From the NCBI GenBank assembly GCA_963798325.1, contig CAWCSS010000001.1, forward strand, positions 620,001 through 684,000: a DNA stretch of 64,000 bases, in the 5' to 3' direction. The stretch is from Solirubrobacter sp963798325 (lineage in GTDB: Bacteria > Actinomycetota > Thermoleophilia > Solirubrobacterales > Solirubrobacteraceae). Each line of letters begins with the position of its first letter. The first letter of the stretch is position 1. This document shows, piece after piece, positions 1 to 12,000 of the stretch. Both the position numbers and the translations under genes were made by a program. The notes under the pieces are model-generated. The model searched no databases, had not been told where the DNA came from, and was given only the letters and a program-made list of their open reading frames with translations.

Positions 1-3000
1 GGAGATGCCCAGGCGCAGCGCGGTCACCTCGGTCGTGGTCGTCTCGCCCTCGCGGGTGACGAACAGGTTGTCGCTCTTCTCCATCGCGAACTGCCCGGAG
101 ACGTACACGAAGTCGGCGATCTTCAACGTCAGGTCGCCGGAGATCACGAGCGCCTGCGACTTCTGGCTCATCGTGATCGTGCCCACCGTGAGCGCGTCGC
201 CGAAGGCGCCGGTGTCGGCGAAGCGCAGCGCCTTCGTCCAGTCCAGGGCCTTCGGCGGGACGGTGCCGCCCTTGCCCTGGTTGACGTCCAGGCTCAGCCT
301 GCGCGCCTGGAGGTCGAGGACGTCCTCGAGGCCCTTCAGGCCCGCGCCGCCGATCGTCGCCGAGACGGTGGTCCAGCTGCGCGGATCGGCGGGCGCGCCG
401 GGGGTCGTCGGCTTCGCGGGCTTGATGGAAGCGATCGCCAGGCTGCCGGTCGCGACCTCGAAGTAGATGTCGGGCGTGCCGATGTGGATCGGCGAGTTGA
501 TGCCGAGGAAGATCGTCGTCAGCTGCGCGTTGTCGAGGTCGCGGGTGCCGTTGCCGTCGATGTCGACGTCCGCGGTCTTGAGCGCGAACTCGAAACTGAC
601 GCTGCCGGACACGAAGTCGAAGAGGTTGATCGTCGCGGTGCCCGAGACCTGCAGCAGGTCGCCCGAGAGCGTGATCGGGGTGCTCGTGCCGTCCTGGTGG
701 AGGACGCTGACCGGGCCGCCCTGGATCGCCGTCGCCCAGTTCAGCGGCGTCGCGCCGGTGCCGCGGTTGATCTTCAGGTCGCCCGCGGTCATGCCCAGGG
801 TCACGCCGTCGATGCCTTCGAGCTGCGCGCTCGTCAGCGTCGCGTTCAGCGCCAGCCAGCTGCGGCCGTCCGCGACCGCCGGCTTGATCATCGCGACGGC
901 GAGCTTGCCGCCCGTGACGCGGAAGCCGGGGCCGTCGGGCACGCCGACGAACAGCTCGTTCACGGTCAGGCTGATGCGCGTCAGCGAGGCCCCGGTGAGC
1001 GCGGGCGCCGTGAGGTTGACCTTGCTCGTCTCGAAGCGGAAGCCGACGTCGCCGGAGACGAAGCCGAAGATGTTGACCAGGAAGCGGCCGGAGGCGGCGA
1101 ACTGCTCCTCGGTGTAGCTGATCGGGTCCTGGCCGGGGATGACCACGGGCGTGGCCAGCGCGGTCGTCCAGTTCAGCGCCGCGGTGCCGGCGCTCGCCTT
1201 GTTGATCTCGACGCCGAGGCTGAGGACCGTCGCTTGGAAGTCGTCGCCGAGGCCTTGGAAGGAGCCGTTGGTGATCTTCGCGGTGACCGCGGTCCAGCTG
1301 CGGGTGTCACCGGCGCCGGCGGGCTTGATCATGGCGATCCCGAGCGAGCCGGATTCGAGCTTGAAGCCCACGCCGTCCGGGACGCCGATGAACAGGCCCT
1401 TCTCGACGCCGTTGGTCGCGTCGCCGTCGTCGGCCAGGACCTGCAGGCCGAACGTCGTCAGCGTGGCGCCCGTGCCGTTGGGGACGCCGATGAGGTTGAC
1501 GGTCGTCTGCTCGAAGGAGAACGCGACGGTGCCGGCGACCAGATCGAAGACGTTGATGTCCAGGCGGCCGGAGGCGCGCAGGAGCTTGCCCGCGAGGTCG
1601 ACGGTGACGCCGGCGGCGGTGACCTTGTCGGCCTCCTCCCCGGTCGTGCCGTTGCCGTTGAGGTCGACCTGCGTGGTCCAGTCGATCGGCGTGGCCGGCA
1701 GCGACGCGTTGTTGATGTCGATCGCCAGGTTGCGCAGCGTGAAGTCGAGGCCGGTCGGCAGCCCTTGCAGTTGCGCGGTCGTGATGGCGCCGCGGATCGC
1801 CGTCCACGAGCGGGTGTCGCCTACGGTCAGGCTCTTGGCCGCGGCCAGCACGAGCGAGCCGCCGGTGATCGTGAAGCGGACGCCCTGCGGGTCACCGAGG
1901 CTGAGGTTCAGGTCGGTGATGCCGAAGGTCAGAAGGCTGCTGGCGACGCCGGCGACGGTCGCGCTGCGCTTGGTGACCTCGAACTTCGCGCTGCCCGTGA
2001 CGAAGCTGAAGATGTTGAGGTTGGTCAGCGTGCCGGAGACGCCGAGCTTCTCGCCGGTCTCCCGGATGGTCAGGTCGATCGGGACCGGCAGGACGTTGCC
2101 GGGGTTGACCGGGGTCGCGAACGCCGTCGTCCAGTTCAGTGCCGTCGCGCCGCCCGAACCCCGGTTGATCGCGACCGCGCCGTCAGTCACGCCGGCCGTG
2201 ATGTCGCTGCCGAGCCCAAGCGTGATGGCGATGTTGCTCGCGCTCACCGCCAGCCAACGGCGGGTGTCGGCGCCGGGCGCCGCGAGGGCCGCGATGCCGA
2301 GGTTGCCGGATTCGATCTTCAGGCCGAAGTCGGCGCTGCCGACCGCCAGCTGGAGGTCGCTCAGCGCGAAGGTCAGCAGGCTCGCGCCGGTGAGCGTCGT
2401 CGCGCCGAGGTTCACGTCGATCAGCTGGCGCGAGACGGCGAAGTTCGCGCCGCCGGAGATGACGCCGAACAGGTCGAGCTCGGACAGCGTGCCGGAGACG
2501 GCGAGCAGCTGGCCCTTGTGCTTGATCGTCAGGTCGACGGGGGTCGGCAGGTCGGCGCCGGGGTTGATCACGCCCGCCGCGGTGAAGCCGCCCGCCGGGT
2601 CGGTGTCGATCGCGTGCTCCCAGTCGATCGCGCTCGCCAGGGTCGTGCCCTTGGCGCCGCTGGCCTGGTTGATCAGCAGCGCGCCGTTGGTGACCTTGGC
2701 CGTGACGCCCGGCAGGACGAGCTCGATCGCGATGTCCTTGGCCGAGACGGCGACCCAGCTGCGGTTGTCGGTGCCGGTCGTGGGCACCGGGGCGCTCAGG
2801 GCGCCGATCCCGAGCGCGCCGCCGCGGACGGCGAAGCCGAAGCTCGCGGCGCCGGCCTGCAGGTTCGCGAGCGAGAACGTCAGGAGCTTGGCGTTGTCGA
2901 GCTGCTCCCCGGTGGCCGCGCTGCCGTCGCCGTCGAGGTCGACGTCGACCTCGGTCTGGGAGGCCGCGAAGTCCGCGGAGCCCTGGATCAGGCCGAACAC

Positions 3001-6000
3001 GTCGAGGCCTTGCAGGCTGCCCTTGACGGCGAGGATCGAGCCCGTGAGTTTGATGTCGATGCCGCCGGCGGTGACCGTGCCCGCGGTGCCGAAGCCGCCG
3101 GCGCTGTCGAGGTCGATCGCGGTCGTCCAGTCCAGCGGCGTGGCGTTGGTTCCGCTCGCGCGGTTGATCTCGAGGCCGCCCTGGGTGACGGAGCCGGTGA
3201 TGCCGGGGATCGTCAGGCTGATCGCCAGGTCCTTGCCGACGACCGCCATCCAGCTCCGGGCGCCCGGCGTGGCCTCGCTCAGGGAGGCGATGGCGATGCT
3301 GCCGCCGGGGCCGATCTTCAGGCCGACGTCGGCGGTGCCGAGGCGGAGGTCGATCTTGCTCAGCGTGAACAGCGTCAACCCGGCGTCGTCGAGCTGCGTG
3401 GCGCCGAGGTCGACGTCGACGATCTTCGTGTCGTAGGAGAAGTCGGCGCCGCCGGTGAGGACGCCCGCGATGTCGAGCTGCGTGAGGCTGCCCTTGATCG
3501 AGACGCCGCTGCCGGTGAGCTTGATCGTCAGGTCGGCGGGCGGTGTCAGGCCGGCGCCGGGGTTCACCAGGCTCGCGGTGCCGAAGACACCGGCGGGGTC
3601 GAGGTCGACCGACGCGCCGGTGGTGCCATCCGCGGACGCCCACTTCAGCGCGGTGCTGTTGGTGGCGTTGTTGATCGCGAGGTCGATGCTCGCGCTCGCC
3701 TTGATCACGCCGCCCAGGTCCAGGTTCCCCGCGAGGCCCTTGCCGATGATCGCGACCCAGCTCCTGGTGCCCGGGGTCGCCTCGGCGATGCTCGCCACGC
3801 CGAGCGAGCCGCCCGTGACCGCGATGCCCGCCGCGCCGCCGGCGGAGAGCGTCAGCGTCAACTGGTCGAGCGCGAACATGTTCAGCGTCGCGTCGTCGAT
3901 GCGGTCGCCGGCGGTGCTGGCGAGGCCGTCGATGTCGACGTCGACCTTCTGCTGGGTCAGCGCGAAGTGCGCGCCGCCGGAGAGGTAGCCGAAGACGTCC
4001 ACGGTGGCGGCGCCGGCGGCGGTCAGCAGCTCGTGCGTGAACGTGATGGCCGGGTCGACGACCTCGTTGAACGCGCCGGTGTGGCCGGTGCGGACGGAGT
4101 TCGTCCAGTTCAGCGCCGGGTTGGCGGTGCCGCCCCGGTTGAGGCTGATCGAGAGCGTGTTCGCGTCGAGCTTGAACCCGTCGATGCCCTCGAGCTTCGC
4201 CGTGCTGAGGCTGCCGGTGAGGGCGGTGTAGGCCTGCGTGCCGGGCGTCGCGGCCTTGATCGTGGCCAGCGTCAGGCTGCCGCCCTGGACGCTGAAGCCG
4301 ACGCCGCCCGGATCGCCGACGCGCGCGGTCGTGAGCGTCAGCGTGATCAGGCTCAGGCTCGCGTCGGTCAGGTCGGCTGTCTGATCGCCGTTCGTGTCGA
4401 CGTCGACGAGGCGCTTGTCGTAGGAGAAGCCGCCGCTGCCGCTCACGAAGTCGAACGCGTTGATCGTGGCCGCGGTCGCCGCGGCGTGGAAGAGGCTGCC
4501 GGTGTAGGCGATCGTCGACTCGCCGGCCTTGACCGTCGCGCCGAACGCGCCGGTGTGGCCGAAGCGCACCTGGGTCGTCCAGTTCAGCGGCGTCGTGCCG
4601 GCCGGCGCGGTGTTCAGGCCGACGTCCATCGTGGCGTGGAGCGTCAGGCCGTCGATGCCCTCGAGCTTCGCGCCGGTCAGGTTCGCGGTGATCGCGGTGA
4701 ACGTGCGCGGGTCGCCGGTCTTCTTGATGCTCGCCGTGACCAGGCTGCCGCCGGTGGCCGTGAAGCGCACGCCGGCGGCGTCGCCGATCGTGATCGCCGT
4801 GAAGGTCAGGCTCAGCGTGGAGAGGTCGGCGTCGGTGAGCTCGGCGGTGGCGGCGTTGGCGTCGAGGTTGACGTCCACGAGGTCGCTGGCGAGCTCGAAC
4901 GTGACCGTGCCGCTGATCAGGTCGAAGAGGTTCGTGACCGTGACCGTGCCCGAGACGCTGCGGCGGGCGTTGGTGAGCGTGATCGGCGCGCCGTCGACGT
5001 TGACCGGGGTCGCGGTGAACGTGGCGTCGGTCGCGTCGGTGTCGACCTGCGTCGTCCAGTTCAGGACGGGGGTCGTCGTCGCGTTGGTCGCGTTGTAGTT
5101 GAGGCCGACGTTCGTGATCGCGAGGGCGCCGAAGAACGGGATGTCGGCGCTCAGGCCACTGGCCTGGATCGCGCGCCAGGCGCGGGCGTCGGCGGTGTCG
5201 GCGGGCGTCAGGATCGCCATCCGCAGGCTGCCGTCGTTGATCGTCACGACGTCGCCCATCTTCAAGAAGAACGTCTCGGGGTCGGCGGCGTTGGCCTCGT
5301 CGAGAGACAGGCCGAGGGTCAGCAGCGTCGCGTCGTCGAGCCCGATCGTCGTGCCGTCGAAGCTGACGTCGACCTTCTTGGTCTCCAGCGCCAGGTGAAT
5401 GCCGCCGGTGAAGACGTCGAACAGGTTGACGTTGACGATGTTGACGGTGACCGCGAGCTTGGCGACGGTCTGATCGATCGTGCCGCCACCGATCTCCACC
5501 GGCGTCGGCGTGAAGGTCGCGTCGCCGGAGTTGACGTCGATCGCCTTCGTCCAGTCGATCGCGCTGACCGGGACGCCGGTGTTCGCGACCGCCTGATTGA
5601 ACGCCACGCCCGCGTTGGTGATCGTTCCGGTCACGCCCGGGATCGTCATCGTCGCGCTCAGGCCCGTGGCCTGGATCGCGCGCCAGCGGCGCGAGTCCGT
5701 CGTGCTGTCGGCCGGGGCCAGCAGCGCCAGGCGCAGGCTGCCGTCGGTGATCCTGACCCCGGCGGTGCTCGTCCCGAACTGCAGGAAGTAGTCCTCGGTC
5801 GCGACGCCCGCGTCCTCGTCCAGGGACAGGCTGAGCGTCAGCAGCTTCGCGTTGTCGAGGTCGATCGTGTTGTTGCCGTCGAGGTCGACATCCACGTCCT
5901 GGACCGCGACCGCGAACTTGATCGCGCCCGTGAACACGTCGAAGAGGTTCAGGTTCGTCAGGTCACCGCTCACCCCGACGATCGCGGTCTTCAACGTCAG

Positions 6001-9000
6001 GCCGGAGCCGGTCACCGTCGTCCAGTCGATCGCGCTCGCCCCGGCGGAAGCGATGTTGACCTTCACGCCGCCGTTGCTCACCGTGGCCGTGATGCCGGGG
6101 AGGTTCGCGCTGATCGTCAGCCCGTTGGCCTCCAGGCCGGTGAACGTCTGCGCGGTCGCGTTCTTCAGGACCGCGAAGCCGACGTTGCTGCCGGTGACCT
6201 TGGCCCCGAGGTCGGCGGTGCCGGCCGTGAGCTCGAAGTTGCTCAGCGTGCCGGACAGCAGGTCGCCCTGGGCGACCGTCGTCTTCTGAATCGCGAAATC
6301 AGCCTGGCCGGTGAGGACACCGGCGACCGTGAGGTTCCGCATCTCGCCCGACACACCGATGATCCCGGCGGTCAACGTCATGCCGGAGCCAGTCACCGTC
6401 GTCCAGTCGATCGGCGTCGCACCAGCCGACGCGCTGTTGACCTTCACCCCACCGTTCTGGAACGTCGCGCTAAACCCAGGCAACGTCGCCGAAATGCCAA
6501 GCCCACTCGCCTCAATGCCCGTGAACGTCTGCGCGCTCGCGTTCTTCAAGCACGGCGAACTTCACGCTCGCGCCGGTGACCGTCACGCCAAAGCTCGGGT
6601 CGCCGGCCGAGAGCTGAACACCGCTCAACGTGCCGCTCAGCAGATCGCCCTGAGCAACCGTCGTCTTCTGAATCGCGAAATCAGCCTGGCCCAGTCAGCA
6701 CGCCGGCGACGGTCAGGTTCCGCATCTCGCCGGACACACCGATGATCCCGGCGGTCAACGTGATGCCGGAGCCAGTCACCGTCGTCCAGTCGATCGGCGT
6801 CGCACCAGCCGAAGCGCTGTTGACCTTCACGCCACCGTTCTGGAACGTCGCGCTGAACCCAGGCAACGTGGCCGAGATGCCGAGCCCGCTCGCCTCGATG
6901 CCCGTGAACGTCTGCGCGCTCGCGTTCTTCAGCACGGCGAACTTCACGCTCGCACCAGTCACCGTCACACCGAAGCTCGGGTCGCCGGCCGACGAGCTGA
7001 ACGCCACTCAACGTGCCGCTCAGCAGATCGCCCTGAGCAACCGTCGTCTTCTGAATCGCAAAGTCAGCCTGGCCCGTCAACACGCCGGCGACGGTCAGAT
7101 TCCGCATCTCGCCCGACACACCGATGATCCCGGCGGTCAACGTGATCCCCGAGCCAGTCACCGTCGTCCAGTCGATCGGCGTCGCACCAGCCGACGCGCT
7201 GTTGACCTTCACGCCACCGTTCTGGAACGTCGCGCTGAACCCAGGCAACGTCGCCGAGATGCCAAGCCCACTCGCCTCGATCCCAGTGAACGTCTGCGCG
7301 ACTGGCGTTCTTCAGCACGGCGAACTTCACGCTCGCACCAGTCACCGTCACACCGAAGCTCGGATCGCCGGCCGAGAGCTGAACACCGCTCAACGTGCCG
7401 CTCAGCAGATCGCCCTGAGCGACGGTCGTCTTCTGAATCGCGAAATCAGCCTGGCCCGTCAACACGCCGGCGACCGTCAGATTCCGCATCTCGCCGGACA
7501 CACCGATGATCCCGGCGGTCAACGTCAGGCCGGAGCCGGTCACCGTCGTCCAGTCGATCGGCGTCGCACCAGCCGACGCGCTGTTGACCTTCACCCCACC
7601 GTTCTGGAACGTCGCGCTAAACCCAGGCAGCGTGGCCGAGATACCAAGCCCACTGGCCTCGATGCCGGTGAACGTCTGCGCGCTCGCGTTCTTCAAGCAC
7701 GGCGAACTTCACGCTCGTGCCAGTGACCGTCACGCCGAAGCTCGGATCGCCGGCCGAGAGCTGAACACCACTCAACGTGCCGCTCAGCAGATCGCCCTGA
7801 GCAACGGTCGTCTTCTGAATCGCAAAGTCAGCCTGGCCGGTCAGGACCCCGGCGACCGTCAGGTTCCGCATCTCGCCCGACACACCGATGATCGCGGCGG
7901 TCAACGTGATCCCCGAGCCGGTCACGGTCGTCCAGTCGATCGGCGTCGCACCAGCCGACGCGCTGTTGACCTTCACCCCACCGTTCTGGAACGTCGCCGC
8001 GAAGCCCGGCAACGTCGCGCTGATCCCAAGACCACTCGCCTCGATGCCAGTGAACGTCTGCGCGGACGCGTTCTTCAGCACGGCGAACTTCACGCTCGCG
8101 CCAGTGACCGTCACGCCAAAGCTCGCGTCGCCGGCCGAAAGCTGAACACCACTCAACGTGCCGCTCAGCAGATCGCCCTGCGCGACGGTCGTCTTCTGAA
8201 TCGCGAAATTAGCCTGCCCAGTGAGCACGCCGGCGACCGTCAGATTCCGCATCTCCCCGGACACACCGATGATCCCGGCGGTCAACGTCAGGCCGGAGCC
8301 GGTCACCGTCGTCCAGTCGATCGGCGTCGCACCAGCCGACGCGCTGTTGACCTTCACCCCACCGTTCTGGAACGTCGCGCTAAACCCAGGCAACATCGCC
8401 GAGATACCGAGCCCACTCGCCTCGATCCCAGTGAACGTCTGAGCCGACGCGTTCTTCAACACGGCGAACTTCACGCTCGCACCAGTCACCGTCACACCGA
8501 AGCTCGGATCACCGGCCGAGAGCTGAACACCGCTCAGCGTGCCGCTGAGCAGATCGCCCTGTGCGACGGTCGTCTTCTGGATCGCGAAATCCGCCTGGCC
8601 CGTGAGCACGCCGGCGACCGTCAGGTTCCGCATCTCGCCCGACACACCGATGATCTGGCCGGTGAGGGTCAGCCCGGAGCCCGCCACCGCCGTCCAATCA
8701 AACGCCGACGTGTTCACCTTCACGCCACCGTTCTGGAACGTCGCCGCAAAGCCCGGCAGCGTCGCTGAGATGCCCAGCCCCGAAGCCTCGATGCCGGTGA
8801 ACGTCTGCGCGGACGCATTCTTGAGCACCGCGAACGCGACGTTGCCGCCGCTCACCGTCACACCGAAGCTCGCATCGCCGGCCGCCAGCGACACGTTGGA
8901 AAGCGAACCCGAGAGCAGGGTGCCCTGCCCGACCGTCGTCTTCTGGATCGCGAAATCCGCCTGGCCCGTGAGCACGCCGGCGACGGTGAGGTTCCGCATC

Positions 9001-12000
9001 TCACCCGAGACGCCCACGATCTGGCCGGTCAGCGTCAGACCCGAACCCGCGACCGCGGTCCAATCGAACGCCGAGGTATTGACCTTCACGCCACCGTTCT
9101 GGAACGTCGCCGCGAATCCGGGCAGCGTCGCCGAGATCCCGAGACCCGAAGCCTCGATGCCCGTGAACGTCTGCGCGGACGCGTTCTTGAGCAGTGCGAA
9201 GGCGATGTTCGACCCGGTGACGGTCACGCCGAAGGTCGGGTCGCCCGCGGCGAGCGAGAGGTTCGTCAGAAGGCCCGTGAGCAGTTCGCCCTGGGCGACG
9301 GTGGACTTCGTGATCGTGAAGTCGGTCGTGCCGGTGAGGACGCCCGCGATCGTCAGCGCGCCGATGTGACCTGAGACGGACGTGATGCCGGCGGTCAGGG
9401 AGAGGCCGGACGCCGGGAGCGTGGTCCAGTCGAGCGGGGTCGCGCCGGCCGAGGCGGTGTTGACGAGGACGCCGCCGTTGGTGAAGGTGCCGGAGAAGCC
9501 CGGGAGGTTCGGGGTGATGATCGACAGGCCGGTCGCCTCGATGCCGGTCCAGCGGCGGTTGTCGCCGGGGGCGGTCGGGGCAAGCAGGGCGATCTTCACG
9601 CCGTCGCCCTGGACGGTGACGCCGAAGGTCGAGCTGCCGGCGGTCAGTTGGAGGTTCGAGAGCGTGCCGGTGAGCAGTTCGCCCTCTCCCCCGCCCGGAA
9701 GGGTCACGAGCGTCCGCGAGAGCGCGACGGTCGCGCTGCCGGTCAGGGCGCCCGCGATCGACAACGTGGCGATGTCGCCCGAGACGGAGACGATGCTCGT
9801 CGTCAGCGTGAGGCCGGAGCCGGTGACCGTCGTCCAGTCCACCGCGGCGCCGGCCGAGGCGCTGTTGACCTTCACGCCGCCGTTGGAGAACGTGCCGGTC
9901 ATGCCCGGGAGCGACGCGGTGATGCCGAGTCCGCTCGCCTCGATGCCCGTGTAGCGCGCGGTCGGAGTCGAGAGGAACGCGACGTTGACGCTTGCGCCGG
10001 TGATCGAGGCGCCGAAGGTCGAACTGCCTGCCGCGAGCACCAGCCCGGTGAGCTTGCCGGTCAGCAGGTCGCCCTGAGCGACGGTCGTCTTGGTGATCGT
10101 GAAGTCGGTCGAGCCCGTCAGCGCGCCCGCGATCGAGAGGTTGTCGATGTGGCCCGAGACGCCGGTCACCGCGCTGGGGAGCGTCAGGCCGGACTCGGCG
10201 ATCGTCGTCCAGTCGATCGGCGTCGCGCTACCGGACGCTGTGTTGACCCGCACGCCGCCGTTGCTGAACGTGCCCGTGAAGCCCGGGAGCGTCGCCGTGA
10301 TCCCGAGGCCGCTCGCCTCGATACCGGTGAAGCGATCGGCGCCGGACGAGAGGACCGCGAACTTCACGTCGGTGCCGGTGATCGTCGCGCCGAAGGTCGA
10401 CGAGCCCGCCGCCAGGACCAGGTTCGACAGCGTGCCGGTGAGCAGGTCGCCCGCGGCGACGGTCTGCTTGGCGAGTGTGAAGTCCGTCGAGCCGGTGAGG
10501 CCGCCGACGGCGAGGGTGGTGATCCTGCCCGAGACGCCGGTGACCGCCGTCTGCAACGTGATGCCGGAGCCGGCGATCGTCGTCCAGTCGATCGCCGCGG
10601 CGCCGATGCCACGGTTCACACGCACGCCGCCATTGGTGATCGCGCCCGTGAAGCCGGGGAGCGTGGCGGTGATGCCGAGGCCGCTCGCCTCGATCCCGAG
10701 GAAGCGGTTCGCGCCTTGGGAGAGCAGGGCGACCTTTACCGACGAGCCGGTGATCGACGCGCCGAACGAGCCCGAACCGGCGTTGAGGACCAGGTTCGAG
10801 AGCGTGCCCGTGATCAGGTCGGTCGAGGGCTTCGCGAACGCGAAGTCGGTGCTGCCGCTGAGGACGCCGCCGATGCTCAGCGACGCGATCCGGCCGGAGA
10901 CACCGAGCGCCTCGGCGGTCATCGTCAGCGTGGAGGCGGCGATCGTCGTCCAGTCGATCGCGGTCGTGCCGGCGGTCGCGGTGTTGATCTGGACGCCGCC
11001 GTTGGTGATCGCGCCGTCGAGGCCCGGGAGCGTGCCGGCGATCGTCAGGCCGGTGGCCTCGATGCCGATCCAGCGACGGGCGTCGCCGCTGTCCTGCGGG
11101 AGCAGAAGCGCGATCTTGACCGCGGTGCCACTGATGTGGACGCCGAAGGACGAAGAGCCGGCGTCGAGCTGGAAGTTCGAGAGGGTGCCGACGAGCAGGT
11201 CACCCGAGCCGCCGCCCGGGAGGCTGACGGTCGACTTCGTGTACGCGAGGGTTCCGGAGCCCGAGACGGCGCCGGAGAACGACAGGTCGGCGCTGGTGCC
11301 GGTGTCGTTGAGCAGGCTCATCACGAGCGACAGGCCCGCGCTGGTGACGGTGTTCCAGTCGATCGGAAGCGGTGCAGCGGCAGCAGCCGGCTTCGCCTTG
11401 AGCGAGATGAGCAGCGTTCCGAGCTGGTACGTCTCCGGAGGACCGCGCGCCTCGTTCGTCTCGCCGGTGCGGTCGGAGATCGTCTCGTCGCCCTCGGTGC
11501 CGATCGTGCCGGGCGCGCCGACGCGATCCGCTGGGTCGCTGGACGGAGCCAGCGCCGCGGAGGGGTCGCTCGTGCCGGCGCTCACCGCGCCGAGCGCGGG
11601 GGCGCTGAGCGTCGCGGGATCGGGCGCGTTGGGTTCCACCACGTCGCTGATCGGGGCGCTGATCGTCGGCGCCACCGGCGTGGTGACGTCACCGACCGTG
11701 CCGGCCGGAGCGGGCGTGGAGGTGGTGCTCGTGGTGGTGGTCGTCGCCGTCGGCGTGTCGCCGGTGAAGACCTCTGCTGGGCTTGCGGGCGCCGCGGCCG
11801 CGCTGCGAGTGAGCGCGCCGACGGCAGGGGTGAGCCGCAGGGGCGTCTGACCGAGCGCAGGGACAGCGCTGATCGAAGCCGGCGACTGGGAGCTGATGGC
11901 GGTCTGGGAACCGGCGCTGAGGAGCGCCGGAGGCCCGCGCGCCGAGATCGTCGCGACGGACGCGCTGACGATCGAGCGGGCTCTGGAAGTGAGGATCGCG

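Noticed and set aside
484..6579. A 2,031-codon open frame on the plus strand
   Set aside because: It is the complement of the giant minus-strand gene; the minus frame gives regular repeats, while the plus frame is Arg/Ala/Glu-rich without pattern beyond the mirrored repeats.
6354..9376. Regular repeats considered as a CRISPR array
   Set aside because: The unit is 381 bp, translated and nearly identical throughout, with no short repeat/variable spacer alternation.
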